64,000 nucleotides of DNA from an uncultured Marinoscillum sp. (GTDB taxonomy: Bacteria > Bacteroidota > Bacteroidia > Cytophagales > MED-G16): positions 1-64,000 of the forward strand of contig CACOMW010000001.1 of assembly GCA_902628365.1 (NCBI GenBank), given 5' to 3'. A model generated the notes under the pieces. The model was given only the letters and a program-made list of their open reading frames with translations. It was not told where the DNA came from and ran no database searches. Position numbers and translations under genes: made by a program. Positions 10,350 to 21,918 of the stretch are shown one piece after another; the stretch's first letter is position 1, and the number at the start of each line of letters is the position of its first letter.

Positions 10350-11252
10350 TTGATTAATTTTATCAAAAACTTTAAAACTTCTCTTTTTCTAAAGGGTATG
10401 CTAATGGGTATTGCTGATTTAATTCCTGGTATATCAGGGGGAACCATTGCATTAATCACAAATATATACAAGGAGTTAATAGACACTATTAAATCTTTTA
10501 ATTTTAACATTATTTTTTTATTAATAAATTTTGAATTTAAAAAAATATACAATACTTATAATTTGAAATTTTTACTTCCATTATTAGTTGGTATTTTTTG
10601 TTCAATTTTTTTGTTTGTTTCATTTATATCAAATGCATATGAAAATTTTCCTATTCATGTTTTTTCATTATTCTTCGGTTTAGTTATTTTTTCGTCATTA
10701 TCAATTTTTCTTACTTCATTCAAAAACTCTGATTTAAGTTTTCTACTATTTTTATTTTTATTTATTGGTATTTTTTTTGGATTCTTTATAACTACACTCA
10801 ATCCTATATCATTATCAAATCATTTTTTTTCTATTTTTTTTTCAGGTATGATTGCTATTTGTGCTATGATTTTACCTGGATTATCAGGGAGTTTCATTTT
10901 ACTTATACTTGGGAAATATTTTTATATTATTGAGGCTGTTAAAACTTTAGATATTTATATTTTATTTATTTTTATAAGTGGTGCCTTAGTCGGACTTTTT
11001 TCTTTTTCTAGAATCATTTCTTTTTTCTTAAAAAAATTTTATTATAATTCATTGTTTTTTTTGGTTGGATTAATGTTAGGTTCATCTAATAAATTATGGC
11101 CTTGGAAAGTAGAAGATGATAATGTTTCACCTTTTTTTTATAGTGAATTTTTAAATGAAAATAATTATATAATGTCTTCAATAATTATTTTTATTATTTC
11201 CGGAATTATTATTTTATTATTTGAAAAACAAAAACTGAAATTCAATGATTAA
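10350..11252 (+). CDS. DUF368 family membrane protein (start uncertain; ATG at about 10398 possible)
   Basis: 'KGMLMGIADLIPGISGGTIALI' and a second 'LPGLSGSFILLILGKY', the duplicated DUF368 signature; many TM segments. Confidence 0.8.
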   Translation: MINFIKNFKTSLFLKGMLMGIADLIPGISGGTIALITNIYKELIDTIKSFNFNIIFLLINFEFKKIYNTYNLKFLLPLLVGIFCSIFLFVSFISNAYENFPIHVFSLFFGLVIFSSLSIFLTSFKNSDLSFLLFLFLFIGIFFGFFITTLNPISLSNHFFSIFFSGMIAICAMILPGLSGSFILLILGKYFYIIEAVKTLDIYILFIFISGALVGLFSFSRIISFFLKKFYYNSLFFLVGLMLGSSNKLWPWKVEDDNVSPFFYSEFLNENNYIMSSIIIFIISGIIILLFEKQKLKFND

Positions 11253-11985
11253 GTTAGGATTAATCGGATACCCTTTGGTTCACTCATTTTCAAAAAAATA
11301 TTTCAATGAAAAATTTGATAATGAAAATATAAAAAATGTTAGTTACCAAAATTATGAACTCAAAAATATAAATGAATTAAAATCTCTAATAAAAAGAAAT
11401 TCAGATCTAAGAGGTTTAAATGTTACAATTCCATATAAAGAAAAAGTGATTAAGTATTTAGATAAAATAGATGAAAAATATTTAAATATTGGCGCTGTAA
11501 ATGTGATAAAAATTATTGATAATAAATTATTTGGAATTAATACTGATTATGAAGCTTTTAAGATTACCTTAAAAGAATGGTTAGATACTGGTTTTAATTC
11601 AAAAGCTCTCATTTTGGGTACAGGTGGTTCTTCTAAATCAGTAAGTTTAGCTTTAAAAGAATTAAATATTGATCACAATTTTGTTTCGCGTAAAAAAAGA
11701 AAAAATGTTTTTTCATATGATGAACTTTTAGATATTAAAACTTTTTCTAATTATAAATTAATCATTAATACTACTCCACTGGGAATGTATCCTAAAATAA
11801 ATTTACTTCCTAATATTCCTTATAGATTAATAACAAAAAATTATTTCTTATATGATTTGGTATATAATCCTAAAACAACAAAATTTTTAGAAAAAGGTAA
11901 AAGAAGAGGTGCTAAAATAAAAAATGGACTTGAAATGCTTCATTTACAGGCAGAATTATCATGGAATTATTGGAATCAAAAATAA
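11245..11985 (+). CDS. aroE: Shikimate dehydrogenase
   Basis: 'GYPLVHSFSKKYFNEKF', 'GLNVTIPYKEKV', 'GAVNVI', 'ILGTGGSSKSV'. Confidence 0.9.
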   Translation: MIKLGLIGYPLVHSFSKKYFNEKFDNENIKNVSYQNYELKNINELKSLIKRNSDLRGLNVTIPYKEKVIKYLDKIDEKYLNIGAVNVIKIIDNKLFGINTDYEAFKITLKEWLDTGFNSKALILGTGGSSKSVSLALKELNIDHNFVSRKKRKNVFSYDELLDIKTFSNYKLIINTTPLGMYPKINLLPNIPYRLITKNYFLYDLVYNPKTTKFLEKGKRRGAKIKNGLEMLHLQAELSWNYWNQK

Positions 11986-11991
11986 ATAGTT

Positions 11992-14001
11992 TTGAAATTT
12001 AAATTAATATCAGATTTTAAGCCAACTGGAGATCAGCCGAAAGCAATCAATCAATTGGTTAAATCGATAAATAATAAAGAGAAATCTCAAGTTCTATTAG
12101 GAGTAACAGGTTCTGGTAAAACATTCACAATGGCCAATGTAATATCAAAAATCAATAGACCTACTTTAATACTCTCACATAATAAAACTCTAGCTGCTCA
12201 ACTATATGGAGAATTAAAACAATTTTTCCCCAACAATGCAATTGAATATTTCATTTCTTATTATGATTATTATCAACCTGAAGCTTATATCCCAACAACT
12301 AATGTTTATATAGAGAAAGATTTATCAATAAATGAAAACATTGAAAAAATGAGATTAAGTGCTACTTCATCTTTACTTTCAGGAAGAAAAGATGTAGTGG
12401 TAGTAGCTTCTGTTTCCTGTATTTATGGAATAGGAAATCCAGATGAATTTGGCAAGAATGTTATAAAATTAAAAGTTGGTGATAAAATTGAATTAAAAAG
12501 TTTTCTTTTTAGCTTGGTCGATATTTTATATGAAAGAAGTGAAGATGAGTTTAAAAGAGGTAGTTTTAGAATTCAAGGAGATACTGTTGACATTTATGTT
12601 GCATATGACGATTTTATTTATAGAATTATTTTTTGGGGGGACGAAATTGAATCTATTTCAAAAGTAGATCCTTTGTCAAGTAGAAAAATATCAGATCAAG
12701 ATTCACTAATTATTTATCCAGCAAATCTTTTTGTAACGAATAAAGAAATAATTGATATTGCGATAAAAGAAATTGAAGAAGATCTTCAAAATCAAATTAA
12801 TTTTTTTGAAGAAGAAGGAAGGTTTGTTGAAGCAAAAAGAATAAAGGAAAGAACAGAATTTGATTTACAAATGATAGATGAAATTGGTTACTGTTCTGGA
12901 GTTGAAAATTATTCTAGGTATTTTGATAGAAGAAAATCTGGTATGCGCCCATTTTGCTTATTAGATTATTTTCCAAGTGACTATTTGATGTTTATTGATG
13001 AAAGTCATGTGACAATACCTCAAATTAGAGCTATGTGGGGGGGAGATAGGTCTAGAAAAACAAACCTTGTTGATTATGGTTTTAGATTACCATCCGCATT
13101 GGATAATAGACCTTTAAATTTTGAAGAGTTTGAATCTATGGTTAATCAGGTTGTTTTTGTAGGAGCTACTCCTTCTGAATATGAATTAAATTCTTCAGGT
13201 GGCTCAGTAGTCGAGCAAATAATTCGTCCAACGGGTTTACTTGATCCTATTATTGATATTAGAAGTTCTAAAAATCAAATTGATGACATATTAAATGAAA
13301 TAAATGAAAGAATAATTAAAAAAGAAAGAGTGTTAATTACAACATTAACAAAAAGAATGTCTGAAGATCTTAAAAAGTTTTTTGATAATAGTAATATTAG
13401 AAGTAGATATCTCCATTCTGAGATAGATTCTCTTGAAAGGGTAAGTATATTAAGAGGTTTAAGGCTTGGGGATTTTGATGTATTAGTAGGAGTAAATTTA
13501 TTAAGAGAAGGACTTGATTTACCCGAAGTTTCTTTAGTAATTATTTTAGATGCTGACAAAGAAGGTTTCTTAAGAAATGAAAAATCCCTAATTCAAACTT
13601 CAGGAAGGGCAGCTAGACATGTAAATGGAAAAGTCATTATGTATGCTGATAAGGTAACTAAGTCGATGCAGGCAACTATTGACGAAACAAGTAGAAGAAG
13701 AAAAATACAAAAGGAATACAACAAAAAAAATAATATTAAACCAAAATCTGTCAACAAATCAAAAGAAAACATACTTGCGCAGACTGCTGTAGCTAAAAAC
13801 AAAGAAGATATTAATTTAGCTTTTGAATCAAAAATAGAATTAGATCCAATTTTGAAAGATATGCTGCCAGGTGAAATTGATAAGATTATAAAGTTAAATG
13901 AAATCAAAATGAAGAAAGCTGCAAAGGATCTTGATTTTTTTGAGGCGGCAAGGCTTAGGGATGAAATAACGGAGTTGAATTTGTTAAAAGAAAAAAATTA
14001 A
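11992..14001 (+). CDS. uvrB: UvrABC excinuclease subunit B (TTG start)
   Basis: 'GDQPKAINQLV', Walker A 'LLGVTGSGKTFT', 'YYDYYQPEAYIP', C-terminal UVR motif. Confidence 0.97.
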   Translation: MKFKLISDFKPTGDQPKAINQLVKSINNKEKSQVLLGVTGSGKTFTMANVISKINRPTLILSHNKTLAAQLYGELKQFFPNNAIEYFISYYDYYQPEAYIPTTNVYIEKDLSINENIEKMRLSATSSLLSGRKDVVVVASVSCIYGIGNPDEFGKNVIKLKVGDKIELKSFLFSLVDILYERSEDEFKRGSFRIQGDTVDIYVAYDDFIYRIIFWGDEIESISKVDPLSSRKISDQDSLIIYPANLFVTNKEIIDIAIKEIEEDLQNQINFFEEEGRFVEAKRIKERTEFDLQMIDEIGYCSGVENYSRYFDRRKSGMRPFCLLDYFPSDYLMFIDESHVTIPQIRAMWGGDRSRKTNLVDYGFRLPSALDNRPLNFEEFESMVNQVVFVGATPSEYELNSSGGSVVEQIIRPTGLLDPIIDIRSSKNQIDDILNEINERIIKKERVLITTLTKRMSEDLKKFFDNSNIRSRYLHSEIDSLERVSILRGLRLGDFDVLVGVNLLREGLDLPEVSLVIILDADKEGFLRNEKSLIQTSGRAARHVNGKVIMYADKVTKSMQATIDETSRRRKIQKEYNKKNNIKPKSVNKSKENILAQTAVAKNKEDINLAFESKIELDPILKDMLPGEIDKIIKLNEIKMKKAAKDLDFFEAARLRDEITELNLLKEKN

Positions 14002-15365
14002 ATTTTTGGTAACTCCCAATTATTATTATACTTAGGGGTGATTAAATTATTTGCCTTTTTATTTTCACCAAAATTTCCATTTTCTCTATCCCAATAAATT
14101 TTTTCTCCAGTTTTATAGGCAATATTTCCCATATGTGCATTTACTGCAACAATACTTCCTTTAGCAATATCACAGTTTAGCCCTTTTGGATTGTTGTCTT
14201 TTATACAATCAATAAAGTTTTTTGTATGTTTATCAAGAGCATTGCCGTAAGTTTTATTTACTTCAGCCCATGTTGATGTCTTTTTTGCTACGTCATCAAT
14301 AAATAAATCTCCACCATTTCTATGGTCTTTTTGTGCTATCACTTGCCATCCAACTCTATTTACGACTAAGGTGCCATGACTTCCAATAAATGCTATTCCT
14401 TCACTCAATCCATAATTTCCTCCATCGATACCATTTGCATGTTCCCATAATAATGTAAAATTATCATATTCATATATTGCTTGAAGTGTATCTGGTGTTT
14501 CTGTATCTTGATTTGGATAACCATATTTTCCACCAGATGCCATAATTGAAATTGGATCTTTTGCTTTCATACCCCATAGGGCAATATCTATTTCATGTAC
14601 TCCCCAGTCGGTCATCAATCCGCCTGCATAATCCCAATACCATCTAAAGTTAAAATGAAATCTATTTTCATTAAATTTTCTCATTGGTGCAGGGCCTAAC
14701 CACATATTATAATCAATGCCTAGAGGTGTATCTTTATCAGGCTTTTCATCAACCCATCCGTACCACCCTTGATATGCCCAAGCTTTTACTAGTCTAATTT
14801 TTCCTAATTTTCCTGTCCGCAAATAATCTATTGCTTCTTTATATTGACCTCCACTTCTTTGCCATTGACCTACTTGAACGCATTTTCCATGATATTTTGC
14901 CGATTCAAGCATAATATTCGCTTCAGTTATGGAATTAGAAATTGGTTTTTCACAATACGCATGCTTTCCTGCTTCTAAAGAATCAACCAGATTAAGACAA
15001 TGCCAATGATCGGGAGTTCCAATCACAACTGCATCAATATCTTTATTTTCTAACATTTTTCTATAATCACCATATAATTTTGGTTTTTTTCCAGTTATTT
15101 TTTCAACATCATTACTTCTATTATCAAGAACATCTCTATCTACATCACATAGTCCTATACAGTTTGCTTCACTATTTTTTAAAATAGATCTCATATTACT
15201 CCATCCCTGTCCTTTGCATCCAATTATAGAAAAATTAATTTTTTCATTTGCAGAGATATTATTTCTCATTTTTGCAATAGCTTCTAATGGCAGTCCTGCT
15301 CCAAGTATTCCACCAAGGGATAAAACTGATGAGTTTTTAACAAATTTTCTTCTTGATTCTTTCAA
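13998..15365 (-). CDS. Gfo/Idh/MocA-family oxidoreductase with Tat-like signal
   Basis: 'ESRRKFVKNSSVLSLGG' leader; 'CEKPISN', 'GTPDHWHCLN', 'DWGVHEIDIALWGM'. Confidence 0.9.
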   Translation of the reverse strand: MKESRRKFVKNSSVLSLGGILGAGLPLEAIAKMRNNISANEKINFSIIGCKGQGWSNMRSILKNSEANCIGLCDVDRDVLDNRSNDVEKITGKKPKLYGDYRKMLENKDIDAVVIGTPDHWHCLNLVDSLEAGKHAYCEKPISNSITEANIMLESAKYHGKCVQVGQWQRSGGQYKEAIDYLRTGKLGKIRLVKAWAYQGWYGWVDEKPDKDTPLGIDYNMWLGPAPMRKFNENRFHFNFRWYWDYAGGLMTDWGVHEIDIALWGMKAKDPISIMASGGKYGYPNQDTETPDTLQAIYEYDNFTLLWEHANGIDGGNYGLSEGIAFIGSHGTLVVNRVGWQVIAQKDHRNGGDLFIDDVAKKTSTWAEVNKTYGNALDKHTKNFIDCIKDNNPKGLNCDIAKGSIVAVNAHMGNIAYKTGEKIYWDRENGNFGENKKANNLITPKYNNNWELPKI

Positions 15366-15368
15366 AAG

Positions 15369-15968
15369 TTATTTAGATAAATTTTTATTTACTTCATCCC
15401 AATTTATTAGATTAAAGAAAGCATTTATATAATCTGGTCTTCTATTTTGATAATTTAAATAATAAGCATGCTCCCATACATCTATTCCTAAAATAGGAAT
15501 ACTATTTTCTTTACATACTCCTGGCATTAATGGATTATCTTGATTTGCTGAAGAGCAAACTTCTAGATTTTCTTCTGTTTTACATAGCCAAGCCCAACCT
15601 GATCCAAACCTTGTTGCGGCAGCAGTCGAGAAAGCATTTTTAAATTCATCAAAACTACCAAAATTAGAATCAATAGCTATTGCAATTTCACCACTTGGAT
15701 TTCCTCCTCCGTTTGGAGAAAGAATATTCCAAAAAAGAGAATGATTATAATGTCCCCCCCCATGATTTCTAATTGCAGGATTATCAGAATGATTTTTGCA
15801 AAGTTCTTCAAGAGATTTGTTTTCAAGTTCATTCCCTTGAATAGCATTATTCAAATTAGTTAGATATAGATTATGATGTTTTGTATGGTGAATCTCCATA
15901 GTTTTAGCATCTATATGAGGTTCTAAAGCATCATAAGCATAAGGAAGATGAGGTAATTCAAAAGCCAT
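15369..15968 (-). CDS. sodB: Superoxide dismutase [Fe/Mn]
   Basis: '[14 protein letters not shown]', '[11 protein letters not shown]', '[23 protein letters not shown]'. Confidence 0.95.
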   Translation of the reverse strand: MAFELPHLPYAYDALEPHIDAKTMEIHHTKHHNLYLTNLNNAIQGNELENKSLEELCKNHSDNPAIRNHGGGHYNHSLFWNILSPNGGGNPSGEIAIAIDSNFGSFDEFKNAFSTAAATRFGSGWAWLCKTEENLEVCSSANQDNPLMPGVCKENSIPILGIDVWEHAYYLNYQNRRPDYINAFFNLINWDEVNKNLSK

Positions 15969-16028
15969 TTTTCTGTATTTTAATTGTTATCATTAATTTC
16001 TTATCTAATATAAATAAATTATTTGCAT

Positions 16029-16478
16029 CTATTTTCTTATTTTCTCAAAAAATGAATTAATTAATATTTTGGAATCATTTTCAAGGATATTATCGATAAT
16101 AACTAATTTTTTATTGATAGATTCTTTTGATTTATAGATGTGCCCTCTTTCTTTATCTTGCAGTGAATACACTACTTTTTTTACTTTTGAAAGGAATATT
16201 GCTCCAGAACACATCATACATGGTTCTAGAGTAACGTATAATTCACAATCATTTAAATATTTACTTCCTAAACTATTTTGTGCTGATGTAATTGCAATCA
16301 TTTCTGCATGGGCAGTAGCATCATGGAGAGTTTCCATTTGATTATATCCCCTTGCTATAACTTTATTATTTCTGACAATTACTGCTCCTACTGGAATCTC
16401 ATCTTCTTTATATGCTTTTTTTGCTTCTTTTAATGCTTCCCTCATAAAAAATTGATGTTTTTTTGTTTCTAAGGTCAT
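16029..16478 (-). CDS. tadA: tRNA-specific adenosine deaminase
   Basis: 'HAEMIAI' and 'TLEPCMMCSGAI' deaminase zinc motifs. Confidence 0.9.
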   Translation of the reverse strand: MTLETKKHQFFMREALKEAKKAYKEDEIPVGAVIVRNNKVIARGYNQMETLHDATAHAEMIAITSAQNSLGSKYLNDCELYVTLEPCMMCSGAIFLSKVKKVVYSLQDKERGHIYKSKESINKKLVIIDNILENDSKILINSFFEKIRK

Positions 16479-16571
16479 ATAAAAACTAAATTACTAATTT
16501 CATGACAAGATTATTAAAAAATTAAATCCTTTATTTATAAAACTATTATTTTTGTTTAAACAAAAATTCAA

Positions 16572-18308
16572 ATGTTGAGATCTCATACTTGTGGAGAATT
16601 ACGAATCAGTCATGTAGGGTTAAAAGTATCGCTGTGTGGATGGGTTCAGAAAGTTAGAGATAAAGGGAAAATGATATGGATTGATTTAAGAGATAGATAT
16701 GGTGTTACCCAGCTAATCTTTGAGGAAGAATCTACACCAAATGAAATTTATAAGATGGCAAGAGAGTGTGGTAGGGAATTCGTTTTACAAGCCTCTGGAG
16801 TTGTTTCTGAGAGATCTTCGAAAAATAAAAATATTGAGACAGGAGATGTAGAAATCGTAGTTGAAAGCATGCAATATCTAAATAAATCAAAGGTTCCGCC
16901 TTTTATTATTGAAGACAAAACTGATGGAGGAGAAGAACTTAGAATGAAATATAGATATCTTGATCTTAGAAGAATTCCATTACAAAAAAATCTAAAACTA
17001 AGGCATTCTCTAATGCGAGAAACTAGAAATTATCTAGATAAAAAAGATTTTGTTGAAATAGAGACTCCTGTATTGATTAAATCAACTCCTGAAGGAGCAA
17101 GAGATTTTATTGTTCCATCTAGAATGAATCAAGGAGAATTTTATGCTCTACCACAATCTCCACAAACCTTTAAGCAATTACTCATGGTTTCTGGATTTGA
17201 TAAATATTATCAACTTGTTAAATGTTTTAGAGATGAAGATTTGAGGGCAGATAGGCAACCTGAATTTACTCAAATAGACTGCGAAATTTCTTTTGCTGAA
17301 AGGAAAGACATATTGAATACTTTTGGAGGACTTATCTCTCATTTATTTAAAAGTGTTTTGAATATTGACATAGGATCTATTCCAATTATGGAATATGATG
17401 ATGCAATAAAAAATTATGGTACAGATAAGCCAGATATAAGATTTGAGATGAAAATAAATGATGTTTCATCTATTACAAAAGGAACTGGTTTTAACGTCTT
17501 TGATTCTTCAGAAATTGTCCTAGCATTAGTTGCACAAGGGTGCAGTGAATATTCTAGAAAACAAATCGATGAACTTACTGATTTTGTATGTAAACCTCAG
17601 ATAGGAGCAAAGGGTCTTGTGTATATTAAATCTAATGAAGACGGTTCTTTTAAATCTTCAGTAGACAAATTTTTTGATCAAAAGAAATTAGCTGAGATTG
17701 CTAATCTATCTATGGCAAACAAAGGGGATCTTATTCTCATGCTTGCAGGAGAAAAAAATAGTACATATAATGCTATTGCTGAGTTAAGATTGGAGATGGG
17801 AGAAAGGTTAAACTTAAGAGATCCAAGTATATATAAGCCTTTGTGGGTAGTGAATTTTCCACTTTTACAATGGGATGAAGAATCTAAAAGGTTTCATGCG
17901 ATGCACCATCCATTTACCTCTCCTTTAGAAGATGATATAGATCTTCTTGACAAAGATCCAGCTTCTGTAAGAGCAAATGCTTATGATTTGGTAGTTAATG
18001 GAGTTGAAATAGGGGGAGGGTCTATAAGAATCTATAAAAGAGAGTTGCAAGAAAAAATGTTTAATGCTTTAGGATTTTCTGAAAAAGAAGCAAAAGAGCA
18101 ATTTGGATTTTTACTAGATGCATTTCAATATGGAACACCTCCTCATGGTGGTATAGCATTTGGTTTTGATAGAATTTGTGCTTTGTTTGGAGGACAGGAG
18201 TCAATAAGAGATTTTATTGCTTTCCCAAAAAATACTTCAGGAAGGGATGTGATGATTGACTCACCTTCTAATATTGATTCTACTCAAAGAAAAGAGCTAG
18301 GGTTATAA
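16572..18308 (+). CDS. aspS: Aspartyl-tRNA synthetase
   Basis: '[16 protein letters not shown]', '[18 protein letters not shown]', '[24 protein letters not shown]'. Confidence 0.97.
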   Translation: MLRSHTCGELRISHVGLKVSLCGWVQKVRDKGKMIWIDLRDRYGVTQLIFEEESTPNEIYKMARECGREFVLQASGVVSERSSKNKNIETGDVEIVVESMQYLNKSKVPPFIIEDKTDGGEELRMKYRYLDLRRIPLQKNLKLRHSLMRETRNYLDKKDFVEIETPVLIKSTPEGARDFIVPSRMNQGEFYALPQSPQTFKQLLMVSGFDKYYQLVKCFRDEDLRADRQPEFTQIDCEISFAERKDILNTFGGLISHLFKSVLNIDIGSIPIMEYDDAIKNYGTDKPDIRFEMKINDVSSITKGTGFNVFDSSEIVLALVAQGCSEYSRKQIDELTDFVCKPQIGAKGLVYIKSNEDGSFKSSVDKFFDQKKLAEIANLSMANKGDLILMLAGEKNSTYNAIAELRLEMGERLNLRDPSIYKPLWVVNFPLLQWDEESKRFHAMHHPFTSPLEDDIDLLDKDPASVRANAYDLVVNGVEIGGGSIRIYKRELQEKMFNALGFSEKEAKEQFGFLLDAFQYGTPPHGGIAFGFDRICALFGGQESIRDFIAFPKNTSGRDVMIDSPSNIDSTQRKELGL

Positions 18309-18347
18309 GAAAAGTAATGATTTTTTCATAATTAATAAATTTCAATT

Positions 18348-19940
18348 CTAGTCCCTTTCAACGTTATCCATAAAATATTTTTCCCAACCTGGTGTTGCAG
18401 CTTTTTCTTCATCTACAATCTTTTTGGCATCTTCTAAAAGCTGTCTTGAATCAAAAATAATTCCGTCTTTTATGGTGTATTTTATACCTCCAACCCTTAT
18501 TGCTTCATTATTTTCATTAATTTTTATATCACCAGTTCCATATAAGTATTTAAGATTCTTCAACGGATTTTCTTCCATAAGAATCATATCTGCATATTTG
18601 CCAACTTCAACTGTGCCTATTTCTTTTTCCATACCTAGTGCTTCTGCTGCATGTAATGTAGCAGATCGGATAACTTCTAATGGATGAAAACCAGATTCTC
18701 TAATTAGTTCAAGTTCTTGAATATAACCAAAACCATATAAATTATACATATATCCTGAGTCTGCTCCTGCAGTAACTCTACCTCCTCTATTTTTGTATTC
18801 ATTAATAAAAGTCATCCATAGTTTATAATTTTCCTTCCATTCCAACTCCTTTTCTGTTCCCCAATCAAAATATGCTGCCCCATGAGAATCTCGACCTGGA
18901 AGAAAAAACTTAAGTAGAGTAGGGGTGGTATAATCCTTATGCCATTCAAGTCTGCTTCCTCTTGCTACATCTCTAAAAATGCTGTAAGGAACAAAAGTTA
19001 CATCTATTGTAAAATCGAGTTCTATCAATTCATTCATCACATCATTCCACTTTTTAGAATAAGGTTCTGCAGCCTGTTTCCATAGTCTTCCAGCTTCACC
19101 AAATCTATCTTGCTCATTCATATAGTTATAATTTAAAGGATAGTTTTGAACTGTTCTGTCATTAAAAAGTGCTTCAGGTAAACCATACCAATGTTCCATG
19201 GTGGTTAGCCCTAATCTTGCGGTTTGAAGAACATTCATCCATGCTACATCCATTTGTGCGTGATGGCATGCAGACCTTAAACCATATTTAGCATTTTCTT
19301 TTAATGCTGCAGAAAAAATATCTGGTCTAGCACCAAAAAATTTTATACCATCGGCACCATTTTCTGCATTTTTTCTTACCCATTCTCTTGCTTCTTCAGG
19401 TGAGTTAATTCCATTTTTTGATCCTTGTCCAAACCCAGTATAGGCAAGAATTCTTGGTGCAGTAATCTTATTTTTTTTACTGTCTTCTTTTTGTTTTAAA
19501 ACCCATTTTAATCCATTTCCACAGCTAGGGTCCCTAATTGTTGTTATTCCGTGCGCCATCCAAAGTTTATATACATAATCTGCTCTTCCCTTTGTCGTTT
19601 CTCCAATATGCCCATGCATGTCAATGAATCCCGGTAAAAGATACATGCCATGAGCATCTATTTCTTTTGCTCCTTCTTTTGCTTTAGGCCTTCTTTCTTC
19701 TTTTATTTTTAAACCTGGGTATCCAACGTTTTTTATGCTTACTATTTTATTATTCTCTACTATTACATCAACAGGGCCTGATGGTGGTGCTCCATTTCCA
19801 TTTATTAATGTGGCTCCTCTAATTATGAGTTGATCGAATGGACCTTCCCCTCTAAATCTTTCAGGTGGTTCTTTGATTTGACTAAGTAAAATATTATAAG
19901 AGAGTAATAGAATTGTGGTAAAAAATATATTGATTTTCAT
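18348..19940 (-). CDS. Secreted amidohydrolase family protein
   Basis: Signal peptide, 'LLPGFIDMHGHIGE', 'GADSGYMYNLYGFGYIQELELIRESG', 'LHAAEALGMEKEIGTVEVGKYADMILM'. Confidence 0.85.
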   Translation of the reverse strand: MKINIFFTTILLLSYNILLSQIKEPPERFRGEGPFDQLIIRGATLINGNGAPPSGPVDVIVENNKIVSIKNVGYPGLKIKEERRPKAKEGAKEIDAHGMYLLPGFIDMHGHIGETTKGRADYVYKLWMAHGITTIRDPSCGNGLKWVLKQKEDSKKNKITAPRILAYTGFGQGSKNGINSPEEAREWVRKNAENGADGIKFFGARPDIFSAALKENAKYGLRSACHHAQMDVAWMNVLQTARLGLTTMEHWYGLPEALFNDRTVQNYPLNYNYMNEQDRFGEAGRLWKQAAEPYSKKWNDVMNELIELDFTIDVTFVPYSIFRDVARGSRLEWHKDYTTPTLLKFFLPGRDSHGAAYFDWGTEKELEWKENYKLWMTFINEYKNRGGRVTAGADSGYMYNLYGFGYIQELELIRESGFHPLEVIRSATLHAAEALGMEKEIGTVEVGKYADMILMEENPLKNLKYLYGTGDIKINENNEAIRVGGIKYTIKDGIIFDSRQLLEDAKKIVDEEKAATPGWEKYFMDNVERD

Positions 19941-20044
19941 TTTTGTGTTGATTTATTTAGATGAATATAGAAAATTTAATAAAGATTACAAATTAATTTT
20001 AATTTGAAATATTATATTTAAACTTTAAAAAAAAAATATTTGAT

Positions 20045-20599
20045 ATGGCATTAACTTATTCTAAAATGTTACCATTAGCTACAAAACTTCCAAGTTTTGA
20101 TCTTCCTAATGTTATCACAGGAGATAGATTTTCTTCAAATAATTTATCTATGGAATGTGGTAAGGTTATTATGTTTATATGTAATCATTGCCCATATGTT
20201 ATCCATTATCATGATCAACTTGTGAAGTTAATTAATGAATATCTTAAAAAGAATATTGAGTTTGTTGCAATAAGTTCTAATGATGTAGAAAATTATCCTC
20301 AAGATTCTCCTGAAAATATGAAAATTCTTTTTAAAGATCTTGGTCTTACAATTCCATATCTATATGACGAATCGCAAGAGATTGCAAAAAGATATTTGGC
20401 TGAGTGTACGCCGGAATTTTATTTTTTTGATAAAAATAATTCACTAATATATCGTGGAAGAATGGATGAATCTTCTCCTCGAAATGGAATAAAGCCATCT
20501 GGTGAAGATTTAAGGTCCGCAATTGACAATTTTATTTCTAATAATGAAATTGATAATAATCAATTTCCGAGTATGGGATGCAATATAAAATGGAAATAG
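20045..20599 (+). CDS. Thioredoxin-fold (AhpC/TSA-like, redoxin) protein
   Basis: 'MFICNHCPYVIHY' CxxC site, 'PYLYDESQEIAKRYLAECTPEFYFFDKN', 'YRGRMDESSPRNG'. Confidence 0.85.
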   Translation: MALTYSKMLPLATKLPSFDLPNVITGDRFSSNNLSMECGKVIMFICNHCPYVIHYHDQLVKLINEYLKKNIEFVAISSNDVENYPQDSPENMKILFKDLGLTIPYLYDESQEIAKRYLAECTPEFYFFDKNNSLIYRGRMDESSPRNGIKPSGEDLRSAIDNFISNNEIDNNQFPSMGCNIKWK

Positions 20600-20688
20600 A
20601 ATAATCTAATATTTCTAAAATAATTAAATAAGGTATCATTTTCTTAAAAAATATCTAAATTACATTCCCTTAAATTAAAACTAAAAAT

Positions 20689-21915
20689 ATGAACGGAGAT
20701 ATTATTTCAATAAAAGACAAAAACATGGTTGTAGGTAGTAATCCTATTATACCTTTTATAGAGGGAGATGGAATAGGTGTTGATATTTGGCCAGCAAGTA
20801 AAAAAGTTATTGATCATGCAGTTGAAAAAGCTTACAAAGGTTCAAAAAAAATTAAGTGGTTAGAAGTTTTAGCAGGAGAAAAAGCATTTAATCAAACTGG
20901 TGAATGGCTTCCTCAAGAAACTCTTGATTCATTTAATAAATATTTAGTTGGAATAAAAGGTCCTCTTACTACACCTGTTGGAGGTGGAATCACTTCATTA
21001 AATGTAGCTTTAAGACAGAAGCTAGATCTTTTTGCATGCGTAAGACCTGTTAGATGGTTTGATGGTACCCCATCTCCAGTTAAAGATCCAAGTACTACTG
21101 ATATGGTCATTTTTAGAGAAAATACGGAAGATATTTATGCTGGAATAGAATTTGAAAATGGTACAAAAGAAAATGAAAAAATAAAATCTTTATTGAAGGA
21201 AAATTTTGAAGAAAGATTTAATAAAATAAGATTTCCAGAATCAAGTGGAATAGGTTTAAAACCAATTTCAGAAGATGGAACTTCAAGGTTAGTTAGATCT
21301 GCTATTGATTATGCTATTAAAAATAAAAGAGATTCAGTCACCTTTGTTCACAAGGGAAATATTATGAAATATACTGAGGGTTCTTTTAGAGACTGGGGGT
21401 ATAAAATAGCAAAAGAAGAATTTGGTGCTAAAGATTTAGATGGTGGCCCATGGCAAGAAATAAATATTGAAAATAGAAAAATAATTATTAAGGATGTTAT
21501 TGCTGATGCTTTTTTACAGCAAATTCTATTAAGACCAAAAGAATATTCTGTAGTTGCAACAATGAATCTAAATGGAGATTATATTTCAGACGCTCTAGCT
21601 GCGATAGTTGGTGGCATTGGAATAGCTCCAGGAGCAAATATAAATTATGAAACTGGTCACGCTATTTTTGAAGCTACACATGGAACCGCGCCAAAATATG
21701 CAGGAAAAAATAAGGTAAATCCAGGTTCTGTTATTTTATCTGGGGCTATGATGTTAGAGCATTTAGGATGGGTCGAAGCTAAAGATCTTATTCATAAGGG
21801 TATAACAAAATCTATATCTAGTAAAAAAGTTACTTATGACTTTGAAAGATTAATGGATGATGCCACTTTACTATCATGTTCTGAATTTGGAGAAGAAATT
21901 ATAAAAAACATGTAA
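20689..21915 (+). CDS. icd: Isocitrate dehydrogenase (NADP-type)
   Basis: '[15 protein letters not shown]', '[14 protein letters not shown]', '[19 protein letters not shown]', '[24 protein letters not shown]'. Confidence 0.93.
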   Translation: MNGDIISIKDKNMVVGSNPIIPFIEGDGIGVDIWPASKKVIDHAVEKAYKGSKKIKWLEVLAGEKAFNQTGEWLPQETLDSFNKYLVGIKGPLTTPVGGGITSLNVALRQKLDLFACVRPVRWFDGTPSPVKDPSTTDMVIFRENTEDIYAGIEFENGTKENEKIKSLLKENFEERFNKIRFPESSGIGLKPISEDGTSRLVRSAIDYAIKNKRDSVTFVHKGNIMKYTEGSFRDWGYKIAKEEFGAKDLDGGPWQEINIENRKIIIKDVIADAFLQQILLRPKEYSVVATMNLNGDYISDALAAIVGGIGIAPGANINYETGHAIFEATHGTAPKYAGKNKVNPGSVILSGAMMLEHLGWVEAKDLIHKGITKSISSKKVTYDFERLMDDATLLSCSEFGEEIIKNM

Positions 21916-21918
21916 TCT

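Noticed and set aside
13275-13907. Two antisense ORFs (94 and 104 aa) inside uvrB
   Set aside because: Shadow ORFs of a conserved coding sequence with low-complexity hydrophobic translations.
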